From Comamonas sp. SCN 65-56 (lineage in GTDB: Bacteria > Pseudomonadota > Gammaproteobacteria > Burkholderiales > Burkholderiaceae_C): 64,000 bases of DNA. The stretch spans positions 310,001 through 374,000 of the forward strand of contig NZ_MEDS01000025.1 of NCBI RefSeq assembly GCF_001724135.1, given 5' to 3'. Shown piece after piece: positions 8,857 through 18,002 of the stretch (positions are counted from its first letter, which is position 1; every line of letters starts with the position of its first letter). The translations under genes were made by a program, and so were the position numbers. Below the pieces are notes generated by a model that did no database searches, had not been told where the DNA came from, and was given only the letters and a program-made list of their open reading frames with translations.

Positions 8857-11025
8857 ATGCAAACCATCCGCTACGAACTCATCGCCGCGCAGGGCTCGGG
8901 CCAGGTCGCGCTCATCACCTTCGACGAGCCCGATTCCCCCGTCAACACCATGTGCCAGCGCTGGCAGGACGACATGGTCACCCTCACGGCACAGGTGCTC
9001 GCCGACCGCGAGCGGCTGGGCGCGGGCCTCAAGGGCCTGGTGCTCGCCTCGGCCAAGAAGACCTTTTTTGCCGGGGCGGATTTGAAGGCGGTGATGCGCC
9101 TCACCGCGGCTGATGCGCCGCAGGCCTTCGAGGGCATAGAGCGCCTGAAAAAGCAGATGCGCGCGCTCGAAACCCTGGGTCTGCCGATCGTCAGCTGCCT
9201 CAACGGCGCGGCGCTGGGCGGGGGATGGGAGGTGGCGCTGATCGGTCATCACCGCATCGCCGTCGACGACGCGAAGATCCAGCTCGGCCTGCCCGAAGTC
9301 ACGCTGGGCCTGATCCCCGGTGCCAGCGGCATCACCAAGATGGTGCGCCTGCTCGGCCTGATGGGCGCGCAGCCGTATCTGCTCGAAGGCAAGCTCTTCA
9401 ACCCGCAAAAGGCCAAGGAGCTGGGCCTGGTGCATGCGCTGGTCGCGAACGCGCAAGACCTGCTGCCCGCCGCGCTGACCTGGATCGCCGCGCACCCCCA
9501 ATCGCACCAGCCCTGGGATGAGAAGGGCACCAAGATCCCCGGCGGCACGCCCGCCAACCCGAAGATCGCCGCCGGCCTGGCCGTCGCGCCCGCGATGCTG
9601 CGCAAGACCACGCGCGGGCGCTACCCCGCGCCCGAGGCGGCACTGGCCGCGATGGTGGAAGGCGCGATCGTCGACTTTGACACCGCGCTGCGCATCGAAA
9701 GCCGCTACCTCGCCCGTCTGATGACGAGCCCGGTCGCGCACGCGATGATCAACACCTTCTTCTTCGACCTGAACGCGATCAAGAGCGGCAAGTCGCGCCC
9801 CGCCTCGCCTGAGCGCTTCAAGCTCGTCAGGGTCGGCATCCTGGGCGCGGGCATGATGGGCGCGGGCATCGCGTGGGCGCAGGCAAGCAAAGGCATCGCC
9901 ACCGTGCTCAAGGACGTGAGCATGGACAAGGCCGAACACGGCAAGGCCTACTCTACCCGCCTCGCCACCAAGCGCGTGGAGCAGGGCCGATTGAGCGCCG
10001 AGGCATGCGACGCACTGCTGGCGCGCATCACGCCAAGCGCCGATGCGAAGGATCTCGCCGGATGCGACCTCATCATCGAAGCCGTGTTCGAAAACCGCGA
10101 CTTGAAGGCCAAAGTCACGCAGGAGGCCGAGCCGCAGCTGGCCGCCACGGGCTTTTTCGCGAGCAACACCTCGACGCTGCCGATCACGGGGCTGGCCACC
10201 GCCAGCCGCGCACCCGAGAAATTCATCGGCATTCACTTCTTCAGCCCGGTGGACAAGATGCAGCTCGTGGAAATCATCCGCGGCAAGCAGACCAGCGACG
10301 CCACCGTGGCGCGGGCGTTCGACTACGTGCAGGCGCTGGGCAAGACGCCCATCGTGGTCAACGACTCGCGCGGTTTTTACACCAGCCGCACCTTCGGCAC
10401 CTTCGTGATGGAGGGCGCGACCATGCTCGCTGAAGGCATCCCCGCACCGGTGATCGAAAACGCCGCGATGCAGATCGGCATGCCGGTGGGGCCGCTGGCG
10501 GTGCTCGACGAGACCGCGCTGTCCTTGAGCGTGCACGTGATGGAGCAGACCCGCGCCGACTTCGCCGCCGAGGGCAAGAGCTACACGGCCACGGCGGGCG
10601 AATTGCTGGTCGAGCGCATGGTCAAGGAACTGAAGCGTCCGGGCCGCGCCGCAGGCAGCGGCTTTTACGACTACCCCGAGGGCGGCAAGAAGCACCTGTG
10701 GGGTGAGCTCAAACCCCTGTTCGAAAAGCCCGGACTCGCCTGGGATGTGCGCGAGATTCAAGACCGCATCCTCTGGCGCCAGGCGGTCGAAACCGCGCGC
10801 TGCCTCTCCGAGGGCGTGCTGACCAACGTGCACGACGCCAACATCGGCTCGATCTTCGGCATCGGCTTCCCCGCCTGGACGGGTGGCGCGATGCAGTTCA
10901 TCTACGGCATGGGGGTGGATGCGTTTCTCATCCGCGCAGATGAACTGGCAAAGGCGCACGGCGCGGGGTTTGCGCTGGACGCTCGCACGCGCGATGCGAT
11001 ACGCGCGCACGAGCCGCGCTACTGA
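8857..11025 (+). CDS. FadB/FadJ-like enoyl-CoA hydratase / 3-hydroxyacyl-CoA dehydrogenase
   Basis: This 722-residue fusion has an N-terminal crotonase domain (about 1-190) with both catalytic glutamates in context (GGGWEVALIG and LGLPEVTLGLIPGASG), and an NAD-binding 3-hydroxyacyl-CoA dehydrogenase half beginning at VGILGAGMMGAGIAWAQ near 325, with GIHFFSPVDKMQLVEII carrying the catalytic histidine. The C-terminal dehydrogenase repeat follows (about 500-720). It lies 12 bases after the thiolase. The pair supplies the last three steps of beta-oxidation. Confidence 0.93.
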   Translation: MQTIRYELIAAQGSGQVALITFDEPDSPVNTMCQRWQDDMVTLTAQVLADRERLGAGLKGLVLASAKKTFFAGADLKAVMRLTAADAPQAFEGIERLKKQMRALETLGLPIVSCLNGAALGGGWEVALIGHHRIAVDDAKIQLGLPEVTLGLIPGASGITKMVRLLGLMGAQPYLLEGKLFNPQKAKELGLVHALVANAQDLLPAALTWIAAHPQSHQPWDEKGTKIPGGTPANPKIAAGLAVAPAMLRKTTRGRYPAPEAALAAMVEGAIVDFDTALRIESRYLARLMTSPVAHAMINTFFFDLNAIKSGKSRPASPERFKLVRVGILGAGMMGAGIAWAQASKGIATVLKDVSMDKAEHGKAYSTRLATKRVEQGRLSAEACDALLARITPSADAKDLAGCDLIIEAVFENRDLKAKVTQEAEPQLAATGFFASNTSTLPITGLATASRAPEKFIGIHFFSPVDKMQLVEIIRGKQTSDATVARAFDYVQALGKTPIVVNDSRGFYTSRTFGTFVMEGATMLAEGIPAPVIENAAMQIGMPVGPLAVLDETALSLSVHVMEQTRADFAAEGKSYTATAGELLVERMVKELKRPGRAAGSGFYDYPEGGKKHLWGELKPLFEKPGLAWDVREIQDRILWRQAVETARCLSEGVLTNVHDANIGSIFGIGFPAWTGGAMQFIYGMGVDAFLIRADELAKAHGAGFALDARTRDAIRAHEPRY

Positions 11026-11031
11026 GGCCCG

Positions 11032-11640
11032 TCAGCCGCGCGCGATGCGCTCGGCCGGCCTGCGCAGCAGGATGCCCAGCAGCGCGAACATGTTCCAGCC
11101 GGGCAGCCACCAGGCCAGCGCCGCGGCCATCAGCGCGCACGCGAACAGCGCCGCCGCACGCCGGCGCTGCAAATCGTTGGCGACTGCGTCGAACTCCGTG
11201 GGTGAACGCAGCGACGGGTGACGCCGCAGCCGCTGCACGCGCGCGAGCGAGAGCGCCGCGAGCACACTCAGATGCAGGCTGTAGAGCAGCGCGGCGATGC
11301 CGGTGGCGCCATGCTCGCCAATCACGCTGGTGGAAAACGGCAGCAGCGTGATCAGCGCAAGCTGCACCAGCTCGATCAGCGCCGCCGGCCGATCCAGCCC
11401 CTCGTACTGGCGCAGCACGCGGTTTTGCGCGAGCCAGAACAGCGCTCCAACCCAGAAACTCAGCGCCCAGACCAGCGCCTTGGGCAGCAGCGCCGCGAGC
11501 GCCGCACCGAGCGACGCCACCGCCGGTTCGGGCAGCGCTCCAAGCTTGAGATCGAGCGCCAGCAGCGTGAGCGCCACCGCATAGACGCCATCGGTGAGTG
11601 CTTCCAGTCGGCTCTTGCTGATCAGCGGCGATGCGGTCAT
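11032..11640 (-). CDS. TMEM175 / DUF1211-family membrane protein
   Basis: The 202-residue protein has about five to six hydrophobic segments and opens with RLEALTDGVYAVALTLLALDL, matching the R-x-x-A-[FL]-[ST]-D-G-V-x-A motif at the start of TMEM175/DUF1211 proteins, which can form potassium channels. Bacterial members usually have six membrane helices and act as tetramers. Family membership is seen; ion selectivity here is inferred. It converges with the fadB-like gene (six bases between stops) and lies 91 bases downstream of norR on the same strand. Confidence 0.75.
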   Translation of the reverse strand: MTASPLISKSRLEALTDGVYAVALTLLALDLKLGALPEPAVASLGAALAALLPKALVWALSFWVGALFWLAQNRVLRQYEGLDRPAALIELVQLALITLLPFSTSVIGEHGATGIAALLYSLHLSVLAALSLARVQRLRRHPSLRSPTEFDAVANDLQRRRAAALFACALMAAALAWWLPGWNMFALLGILLRRPAERIARG

Positions 11641-11731
11641 GGTGGCTCTCGCGGTGAATACGATCGCGCACTGTAAATCAACGCAGCGCCGCCATATTGC
11701 TGCAAAGCGAGAGGGAAAGACGCGCCCGCGC

Positions 11732-13288
11732 TCACCGCTGCGGCGGCTCCCAGTTCAGCCGCCGGGCGAGCTTTTGCAGATTGCTCGCGTCGACGCCGAG
11801 CGCGCGCGCCGCCGCTGCCCAGCGCCCTCCGTGCGCCGCCATCGCCTGTGTCAGCGCCGCGCGTTGGCAGGCCTCCACGCGCGCGCGCAGCGAGCCCACA
11901 CCCTTGGCCTGCACCGGCACCGGTGCGGCTTGCGCGCCGATGTCGGAAGGCGCTTCATCCAGGTCGAGCAACTCGACGCCCAGCGTGACGATTTCCGTGC
12001 GACTGGCGCCACGGCTCACCGCCTTGAGCGCGGCGCGGCCAAGCACCTGTTCCAGCTCGCGCACATTGCCCGGCCAGCGGTAGCGGCGCAGGGCCTGCTT
12101 GGCCTCGGTGGACAGGCGCAGGCTGCGCAGGCCCAGGCGCGCACGGTTGGTTTCCAGCAGCCGCCCGGCCAGCAGCAGCACGTCGCGCCCGCGCTCGCGC
12201 AGCGGCGGAATCTGTATCGGATACACCGAGAGCCGGTGGTAGAGATCGGCGCGAAACGCCCCGGTCTGCACCAGCTCGCGCAGACTGCGGTTGGTGGTGG
12301 CGATCACGCGCACATCGACGCTGCGCGGCGTCGCCTCGCCCAGGCGCTGCGCCTCGGCGTTCTGCAGCGTACGCAGCAGCCGCACCTGCGCCGCCAGTGG
12401 CAGCTCGCCCACCTCCTCCAGCAGCAGCGTACCGCCGTCGGCCGCCTCGACCCGGCCCAGGCGATCCTGCAGCGCGCCGGGGAAAGCGCCACGCAGATGA
12501 CCGTAGAGCTCGCCCTCGGCCAGGGCCTCGGGCAGCGCCGCGCAGTTCACATGCACCAGCGGCAGCGCGCTGCGGCGCGAGAGCGCATGCAGCTGCTGCG
12601 CCAGCAACTCCTTGCCAACGCCGGTCTCGCCCAGCAGCAGCACCGGCATGTCGGTTTCGGCCACCACGGCCAGCTCATGCAGCAGCAACTGCATCGCGTC
12701 GCTGTCGCCCAGCAGGCCGCGGTCCGGGGCGGTGTCGCGCACGCCCGGCAGCGGCGCGCCCACCGATTGCGCGGCCGCGCGCAGCGCCGCTTCCAGATGT
12801 CCCACGCGCACCACCGCCTGGAGCAGCGGCAGCAACTGCGTGAGCTGGTGCTGCGCGTCGTCATCGAAGCTGCCGGTGGTGAGCGCATCGAGCGTCAGCA
12901 CGCCCCAGGGCCTGCCTTCGACTTCGAGCGCAATGCCCATGCAGTCGTGCACCCGCAGCGGCTCGTCCGGGCGCTCGGCAAGCAGCCCATCGTAGGGGTC
13001 GGGCAGCGGACTGTCGTGCGGAAAGCGTGTCACATCACTGCGTCGCAGGATGGCGGCGAGGCGCGGATGCTGCGCCAGCGCAAAACGCCGCCCCAGCGTG
13101 TCGGACGACAGGCCGACGATCGCCTCGGGCCGCAGCACGTCGGCCTCTGCGTCCAGACTGAGCAGCGCCACCGCGCCGCAGCCGAAATGGTCGGACAGCA
13201 ACTCCACCAACCGCTGCTGGCGCACGGCGGCCGGCAGCTCGACAGAGAGGTCGGAAAGCAGTTGTACGGAGACCGAAAACAAGGTCAT
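11732..13288 (-). CDS. norR: NorR-type nitric oxide-responsive transcriptional regulator
   Basis: The 518-residue protein has an N-terminal GAF domain (about 1-170; the NO-binding iron site in E. coli NorR), an AAA+ domain (about 190-420) with Walker A LGETGVGKELLA, and a C-terminal Fis-type helix-turn-helix (RWAAAARALGVDASNLQKLARR). It is divergent from norB with NorR-type sites between them. Two positions are abnormal: the sigma-54 contact loop GAFTGA reads GAFPGA (Pro270, codon 12479-12481), and Walker B reads LLLEEVGE instead of DE (Glu291, codon 12416-12418). ATP hydrolysis and sigma-54 contact could therefore be altered. Orthology is well supported by context. Confidence 0.88.
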   Translation of the reverse strand: MTLFSVSVQLLSDLSVELPAAVRQQRLVELLSDHFGCGAVALLSLDAEADVLRPEAIVGLSSDTLGRRFALAQHPRLAAILRRSDVTRFPHDSPLPDPYDGLLAERPDEPLRVHDCMGIALEVEGRPWGVLTLDALTTGSFDDDAQHQLTQLLPLLQAVVRVGHLEAALRAAAQSVGAPLPGVRDTAPDRGLLGDSDAMQLLLHELAVVAETDMPVLLLGETGVGKELLAQQLHALSRRSALPLVHVNCAALPEALAEGELYGHLRGAFPGALQDRLGRVEAADGGTLLLEEVGELPLAAQVRLLRTLQNAEAQRLGEATPRSVDVRVIATTNRSLRELVQTGAFRADLYHRLSVYPIQIPPLRERGRDVLLLAGRLLETNRARLGLRSLRLSTEAKQALRRYRWPGNVRELEQVLGRAALKAVSRGASRTEIVTLGVELLDLDEAPSDIGAQAAPVPVQAKGVGSLRARVEACQRAALTQAMAAHGGRWAAAARALGVDASNLQKLARRLNWEPPQR

Positions 13289-13302
13289 TTTGACTATTTT
13301 TT

Positions 13303-13315
13303 GGTATTAATAACC
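13303..13315. promoter_or_regulatory. NorR binding site 1 (GGT-N7-ACC)
   Basis: GGTATTAATAACC exactly fits the GGT-N7-ACC dyad known for NorR in Ralstonia and E. coli. It lies 15 bases upstream of the norR start and 216 bases before norB, within the divergent intergenic region. Its closeness to norR suggests autoregulation. Confidence 0.75.
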
Positions 13316-13326
13316 GTTATTTAAAC

Positions 13327-13339
13327 GGTATTTTATACC
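13327..13339. promoter_or_regulatory. NorR binding site 2 (GGT-N7-ACC)
   Basis: GGTATTTTATACC again fits GGT-N7-ACC exactly. It is offset 24 bases from site 1, so the two lie on nearly the same face of the helix, as in tandem NorR enhancers. I found no third exact copy in the intergenic region. Confidence 0.75.
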
Positions 13340-13379
13340 GTTGTATTCCTGAAATTCCGATTTTTTGTCTGGAAATTCC

Positions 13380-13402
13380 GGTATAAACCAAGGGTAAATA
13401 CC
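13380..13402. promoter_or_regulatory. Pair of GGT-N4-ACC palindromes in the norR-norB intergenic region
   Basis: GGTATAAACC (13380-13389) and GGTAAATACC (13393-13402) share half-sites with the NorR dyads but have a four-base spacer. They sit nearer to norB, where RNA polymerase would be expected. They could be degenerate regulator sites or belong to another factor. No convincing sigma-54 -24/-12 (GG-N10-GC) promoter was found between them and norB. Confidence 0.35.
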
Positions 13403-13530
13403 TATGTTTCATCCAAACGGAGTCATACCCATGCACCCAGGCACCCATAGCCCGGCACCACGCCAACCCACTCCTCGCACGCGCCTTCAGTGAAAGCGCG
13501 CCGCCGATTCCACCAAGAAAGACCTTCACC

Positions 13531-15810
13531 ATGGGACAGTACAAAAAACACTGGTTCACCCTGATCGGCCTTTGCATCGTGATGTTCTCGCTGCTGGGCT
13601 ATTTTGGCGTGGACATCTACCGCTCCGCGCCGCCCATCCCCACGCAAGTGGTGACCGACAGCGGCAAGAAGCTGTTCACCGAAAAGGACATCCTCGACGG
13701 CCAGACCGCCTGGCAGTCGGTCGGCGGCATGCAGCTGGGCTCGATCTGGGGCCACGGCGCCTACCAGGCACCCGACTGGACGGCCGACTGGCTGCACCGT
13801 GAGCTCAGCGCCTGGCTGGACTTGGGCGCGCAGGAGTACTACGGCAAGCCGTATGCGGAGATCACCGGCTACCAGCAGGGCGCGCTGCGCGCCGAGCTCA
13901 AGGCCGAGTACCGCGGTGACGGCGTGGACGCCAGCAACACGCTGCACGTCAGTGAACGGCGCGCGCAGGCGATCGCGCAGACCGCGGATTACTACCAGCG
14001 CCTGTTCTCGGCCGATCCGTCGCTGCAAAAGAGCCGTGAGCACTTTGCGATGAAGGAAGACACGTTGCCCTCTGCCGAACGCCGCGAGCAGCTCACGCAG
14101 TTCTTCTTCTGGACCGCCTGGGCCGCCGCCACCGAACGCCCGAACAGCAAGGTCACCTACACCAACAACTGGCCGCACGAGCCGCTGATCGGCAACGTGC
14201 CCAGCAGCGAGAACGTCGTCTGGTCGGTGGTCAGCGTCGTCGTGCTGCTCGCGGGCGTGGGTTTTCTCGTCTGGGGTTGGTCGTTCCTGGGCAAGCACGA
14301 CGAGAGCGATCCGACGCCACCGGCGCACGACCCGCTCACGCGCTTCGGCCTCACGCCCTCGCAGCGCGCGCTGGGCAAATACCTGTTCCTGGTTGTCGGG
14401 CTGTTCATCTTCCAGGTGTTCATCGGCGGATTCACCGCGCACTACACGGTCGAGGGCCAGCAGTTCTACGGCATCGACGTCTCGCAGTGGTTCCCGTATG
14501 CACTCACGCGCACCTGGCACATCCAGAGCGCGCTGTTCTGGATCGCCACCGGCTTTCTGGCCGTCGGCCTGTTCCTGGCACCCATCATCAATGGCGGCAA
14601 GGACCCGAAGTACCAGAAACTCGGCGTCGACATCCTGTTCTGGGCACTGGTGGTCGTGTGCGTCGGCTCCTTCGTCGGCAACTACCTCGCACTGGCGCAC
14701 CAGCTTCCGGCCGAATGGAGCTTCTGGCTCGGCCACCAGGGCTATGAGTTCGTCGACCTCGGGCGCCTGTGGCAGATCCTCAAATGGGCCGGCATCCTGT
14801 TCTGGCTGGTGCTGATGCTGCGCGGCGTGCTGCCGGCGCTGTTCAAAAAGAGTGGCGAGGACAAGAACCTGCTGGCGCTGCTCACCGCCTCGGTCGGCGC
14901 AATCGGCCTGTTCTACGGCGCGGGGCTGTTCTACGGCGAGCGCACCCACCTGTCGGTAATGGAGTACTGGCGCTGGTGGGTGGTGCACCTGTGGGTGGAG
15001 GGCTTCTTCGAAGTGTTTGCCACCACGGCGCTGGCCTTCGTCTTCAGCAGCATGGGCCTGGTCTCGCGCAGCATGGCCACCACGGCTAGCTTGGCCTCGG
15101 CCTCGCTGTTCCTCCTGGGCGGCATTCCGGGTACCTTCCACCACCTGTACTTCGCGGGCACCACCACGCCGGTGATGGCCGTCGGCGCCGCGTTCAGCGC
15201 GCTGGAAGTCGTGCCGCTGATCGTGCTCGGACACGAGGCCTGGTCGCAGTGGCGCCTGAAGTCGCGCGCGCCGTGGATGGAAAACCTCAAGTGGCCGCTG
15301 CTCGCCTTCGTCACCGTCGCGTTCTGGAACATGCTGGGCGCGGGCGTCTTCGGCTTCATGATCAACCCGCCGATTTCGTTGTACTACATCCAGGGCCTGA
15401 ACACCACGCCGGTGCATGCGCACGCCGCGCTGTTCGGGGTCTACGGCTTCCTGGCGCTGGGCTTCACGCTGCTGGTGCTGCGCTACATCCGCCCGCAACT
15501 CGTCTTCAGCGAGCGCCTGATGAAAACCGCGTTCTGGGGCCTCAACGGCGGCCTGGTGCTGATGATCGTCACCAGCCTGCTGCCGATCGGCCTGATCCAG
15601 TTCAGCGCCAGCGTCAGCGAAGGCCTGTGGTGGGCGCGCAGCGAAGAGTTCATGCAACAGCCGCTGCTGCAGCAACTGCGCTGGGTTCGCACCTATGGCG
15701 ACGTGGTGTTCATCATCGGCGCGCTGGCGATGGCCTGGCAGGTGGTGCTCGGCGTGTTCAACCTCGGCGCCACCGCGCCGCGCACCAAGCTGCAGAGCGC
15801 CGCGTCCTGA
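13531..15810 (+). CDS. norB: Quinol-dependent nitric oxide reductase (qNor)
   Basis: The 759-residue inner-membrane enzyme would reduce two NO to N2O with electrons from quinol. An N-terminal membrane anchor and a periplasmic cytochrome c-like but heme-less domain (about 35-220) mark the single-subunit qNOR type. The oxidase-like core follows with about 12 helices. Heme and FeB ligand segments are visible: FTAHYTVEG, TRTWHIQSALFWIATG, VVHLWVEGFFEVFATT with the FeB histidine and glutamates, GTFHHLYFAG, and VHAHAALFGVYGF. No norC accompanies it. It is transcribed away from norR and appears monocistronic, with a terminator shortly after the stop. It probably detoxifies NO; no other denitrification gene is in the window. 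Confidence 0.95.
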   Translation: MGQYKKHWFTLIGLCIVMFSLLGYFGVDIYRSAPPIPTQVVTDSGKKLFTEKDILDGQTAWQSVGGMQLGSIWGHGAYQAPDWTADWLHRELSAWLDLGAQEYYGKPYAEITGYQQGALRAELKAEYRGDGVDASNTLHVSERRAQAIAQTADYYQRLFSADPSLQKSREHFAMKEDTLPSAERREQLTQFFFWTAWAAATERPNSKVTYTNNWPHEPLIGNVPSSENVVWSVVSVVVLLAGVGFLVWGWSFLGKHDESDPTPPAHDPLTRFGLTPSQRALGKYLFLVVGLFIFQVFIGGFTAHYTVEGQQFYGIDVSQWFPYALTRTWHIQSALFWIATGFLAVGLFLAPIINGGKDPKYQKLGVDILFWALVVVCVGSFVGNYLALAHQLPAEWSFWLGHQGYEFVDLGRLWQILKWAGILFWLVLMLRGVLPALFKKSGEDKNLLALLTASVGAIGLFYGAGLFYGERTHLSVMEYWRWWVVHLWVEGFFEVFATTALAFVFSSMGLVSRSMATTASLASASLFLLGGIPGTFHHLYFAGTTTPVMAVGAAFSALEVVPLIVLGHEAWSQWRLKSRAPWMENLKWPLLAFVTVAFWNMLGAGVFGFMINPPISLYYIQGLNTTPVHAHAALFGVYGFLALGFTLLVLRYIRPQLVFSERLMKTAFWGLNGGLVLMIVTSLLPIGLIQFSASVSEGLWWARSEEFMQQPLLQQLRWVRTYGDVVFIIGALAMAWQVVLGVFNLGATAPRTKLQSAAS

Positions 15811-15857
15811 GCCTGGTCACCCTCGGGCCGCGCAAGCCGCGGCCCGCCAGCGACCTG

Positions 15858-15881
15858 AGCCCGGCCAAGGCCGGGCTTTTT
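15858..15881 (+). terminator. Intrinsic terminator after norB
   Basis: AGCCCGG pairs with CCGGGCT around the loop CCAAGG (closing partly into the loop), followed by five T. It lies 48 bases after the norB stop and fits a factor-independent terminator. Confidence 0.8.
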
Positions 15882-15969
15882 CGCGGGCGCTCACAAGCGC
15901 CGCCGTGGCGGTATTCTGCGGGCCTTGCACGCGCCCGACACCCAGGCGTGCGGACCACCCGGGAAAACC

Positions 15970-16500
15970 ATGAACCGCAAACTCATCGCGCTCGGCGCCG
16001 TCGCCGCCCTGGTGCTGGCCTATCTTGTCGCCGCGCCGTGGATCACGGTCTATCAAATCAAGAGCGCCGCCGAGGCGCACGACGACGCGGCGCTGGCCGA
16101 GCATGTGGACTTCGACAGCGTGCGCCAAAGCCTCAAGGACCAACTCCATGCGCGCCTGATGCGCAAGATGACGGATGGCGCTGGCGCGAGCGACAACCCG
16201 CTGGCCGCGCTCGTCGCGCCACTGGCGGGTGCGGTCGTAGACAAGGCGGTCGACTGGTACGTGACGCCTGCGGGCGTGATCGCCCTCATGAGCAACCGCA
16301 CACCCGATGCCGACACGCGCCAGGCTACGCCAAAGCCGCAAGGCACGGACGAGCAGCCACTCGCCGGCGCCAGCATGGCGTACAGCACGCTCGACACCTT
16401 CATCGTTCGCCCGCGCGGGCGGACGGGCGCCGCCGAATTCGTACTGCGCCGGCGCGGCCTGGGCTGGAAGCTCACGGCCGTCGTGCTGCCGGGGCAGTGA
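15970..16500 (+). CDS. DUF2939-domain membrane-anchored protein
   Basis: The 176-residue protein starts with an N-terminal membrane segment (about 5-25) and continues VAAPWITVYQIKSAAEAHDDAALAEHVDF, the opening of DUF2939 proteins, which are small membrane-anchored proteins of unknown function. The ATG at 15970 was chosen over an upstream in-frame start (15925) because the latter adds 15 residues that do not look like a signal and overlaps no ribosome site. It follows the norB terminator and is probably expressed separately. Confidence 0.75.
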   Translation: MNRKLIALGAVAALVLAYLVAAPWITVYQIKSAAEAHDDAALAEHVDFDSVRQSLKDQLHARLMRKMTDGAGASDNPLAALVAPLAGAVVDKAVDWYVTPAGVIALMSNRTPDADTRQATPKPQGTDEQPLAGASMAYSTLDTFIVRPRGRTGAAEFVLRRRGLGWKLTAVVLPGQ

Positions 16501-16587
16501 AGGCCCCAACCGACCGACCAGAGATTTTTGTCATGGCCACCGGCGAGACGCTTGCACGGCGTAGCGCTGCGCCCACCCGAACTGCCG

Positions 16588-17799
16588 TCAACGCGCGCGT
16601 GCGTCCGCCTTCACCGCGATGCCACGCGGCAGCCAGCGCCAGAACATCCAGGCGGCGGCAAAGCCCATGCCGCCAATGGCAAGGATGCCACCCGCCAGCG
16701 TGATCAGAGCCGTCAGGCCCGAGAGCAGCAGCGGCCCGCCGCCACCGCCGATGTCGGTGATCACGCGCCAGATGCCGAGAAACTGCGTGCGCCCAACCAC
16801 CGGCGACGCATCGGCACCAATCGTCAGCACGATGCCCGCGCCCATGCCGTTGCCCACGCCCAGCAACAGGCTGACCGCCAGCAAGCTGTCAAAGCCGGTG
16901 GACAGCGGCATCAACAGCAGGCTGGTGCCCATCACCAGCATGCTCGGCAACGTCACCGCCAGACGCCCGCGCTGGTCCATCACCCGCCCGGCGGGGTAGA
17001 ACAGCAGCGTGTCCACCGCGCCCATCAGGCCGTAGATCAGCGAGGTGGTGGCCGCATCCAGACCGATGTGGCTGGCCCAGAGCGGAATCACCACCTGGCG
17101 GCAGGCGCGGATGGCCGCCACCAAAGACGTCGCCACGCCCAGCGTGAGCAGAACATGCCTGTGCGTGTGCAGCATCGCGAGCGCTCCAGGCACTTGGCCG
17201 GCCGACTCGCCTTCGGCCGCCGCCTTCGCTGCCAGATCAGGCACCAGCAGTGACAGCGCGCCGGTGGCCACCATCACGATGAGCGCCGCCCAGTAGGCTC
17301 CGGGCAGCCCCAGCCAGTGGATGAAGGCCGCGCCCAGGAAGGGCCCGGCAAACATGCCGATGCGGTGCACGCCGCCCAGCAGGGCCATGGCGCGCGCGCG
17401 CAGGTGCACGGGCGCGGCCTCGACGAGGAAGCTCTGGCGCGCCAGCATGAACACCGCCCGCGCCAGCCCCACCATGAAGACACCCAGGCCCAGTACCCAG
17501 GCCCGCCGCGCCACGAGACACAGCACCAGCGCCGCCAGCGCGAACGCCGCGGCGCCCACCATCGCGCGCCGCTCGCCAAAGCGCGTCGCGAGCCACGCCG
17601 CCGGCACGTTGGCCAGCAGCGAGCCCAGACCGATCAGCGCCACGATCAGCCCCGCCGCCGCCAGGCTTGCCCCCAGCGCCCGGGCGCTGAGCGCCAGCAC
17701 CGGCAGGATGGTTCCCTCGCACAGGCCGAACATGAGCGAGGGGCCAAACGCCGGGATGGCCATGCGGCGCAGGCTGAATTCTTCGGGGGAGGAAGGCAT
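16588..17799 (-). CDS. MFS transporter
   Basis: The 403-residue protein has about twelve hydrophobic helices and the MFS loop motif in the form WLATRFGERRAMVGAA after helix 2 (about residue 65), consistent with a proton-coupled drug or metabolite exporter. The reading frame is open upstream to 17964, but the start at 17799 (MPSSPEEFSLRRMAIP) gives a normal N terminus and the extra 55 residues look non-coding. Substrate unknown. Confidence 0.8.
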   Translation of the reverse strand: MPSSPEEFSLRRMAIPAFGPSLMFGLCEGTILPVLALSARALGASLAAAGLIVALIGLGSLLANVPAAWLATRFGERRAMVGAAAFALAALVLCLVARRAWVLGLGVFMVGLARAVFMLARQSFLVEAAPVHLRARAMALLGGVHRIGMFAGPFLGAAFIHWLGLPGAYWAALIVMVATGALSLLVPDLAAKAAAEGESAGQVPGALAMLHTHRHVLLTLGVATSLVAAIRACRQVVIPLWASHIGLDAATTSLIYGLMGAVDTLLFYPAGRVMDQRGRLAVTLPSMLVMGTSLLLMPLSTGFDSLLAVSLLLGVGNGMGAGIVLTIGADASPVVGRTQFLGIWRVITDIGGGGGPLLLSGLTALITLAGGILAIGGMGFAAAWMFWRWLPRGIAVKADARAR

Positions 17800-18002
17800 G
17801 GGGAAGCGGCGATTGTCCGCGCTTTGAGCCAGCGGCGCCTTGGAAGGAGTCACTGTTCCCGCGACGATGTATCTGCATCGCTTGACGGCGACAACGTTAC
17901 CACACGGCAAGTGGCCAGGACTTCGAAGTAGGCGCGGCAACACGCGGGGCGGGCAGCTGATCACGCCCTATGCTGACCACCTGACCCTGCCCACCCTGTG
18001 GC

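Noticed and set aside
13340-13530. Sigma-54 promoter for norB
   Set aside because: Searched for GG-N10-GC with TGGC/TTGC context; no convincing match.
13423-15675. 750-codon minus-strand frame opposite norB
   Set aside because: Low-complexity shadow; norB on the plus strand is unambiguous.
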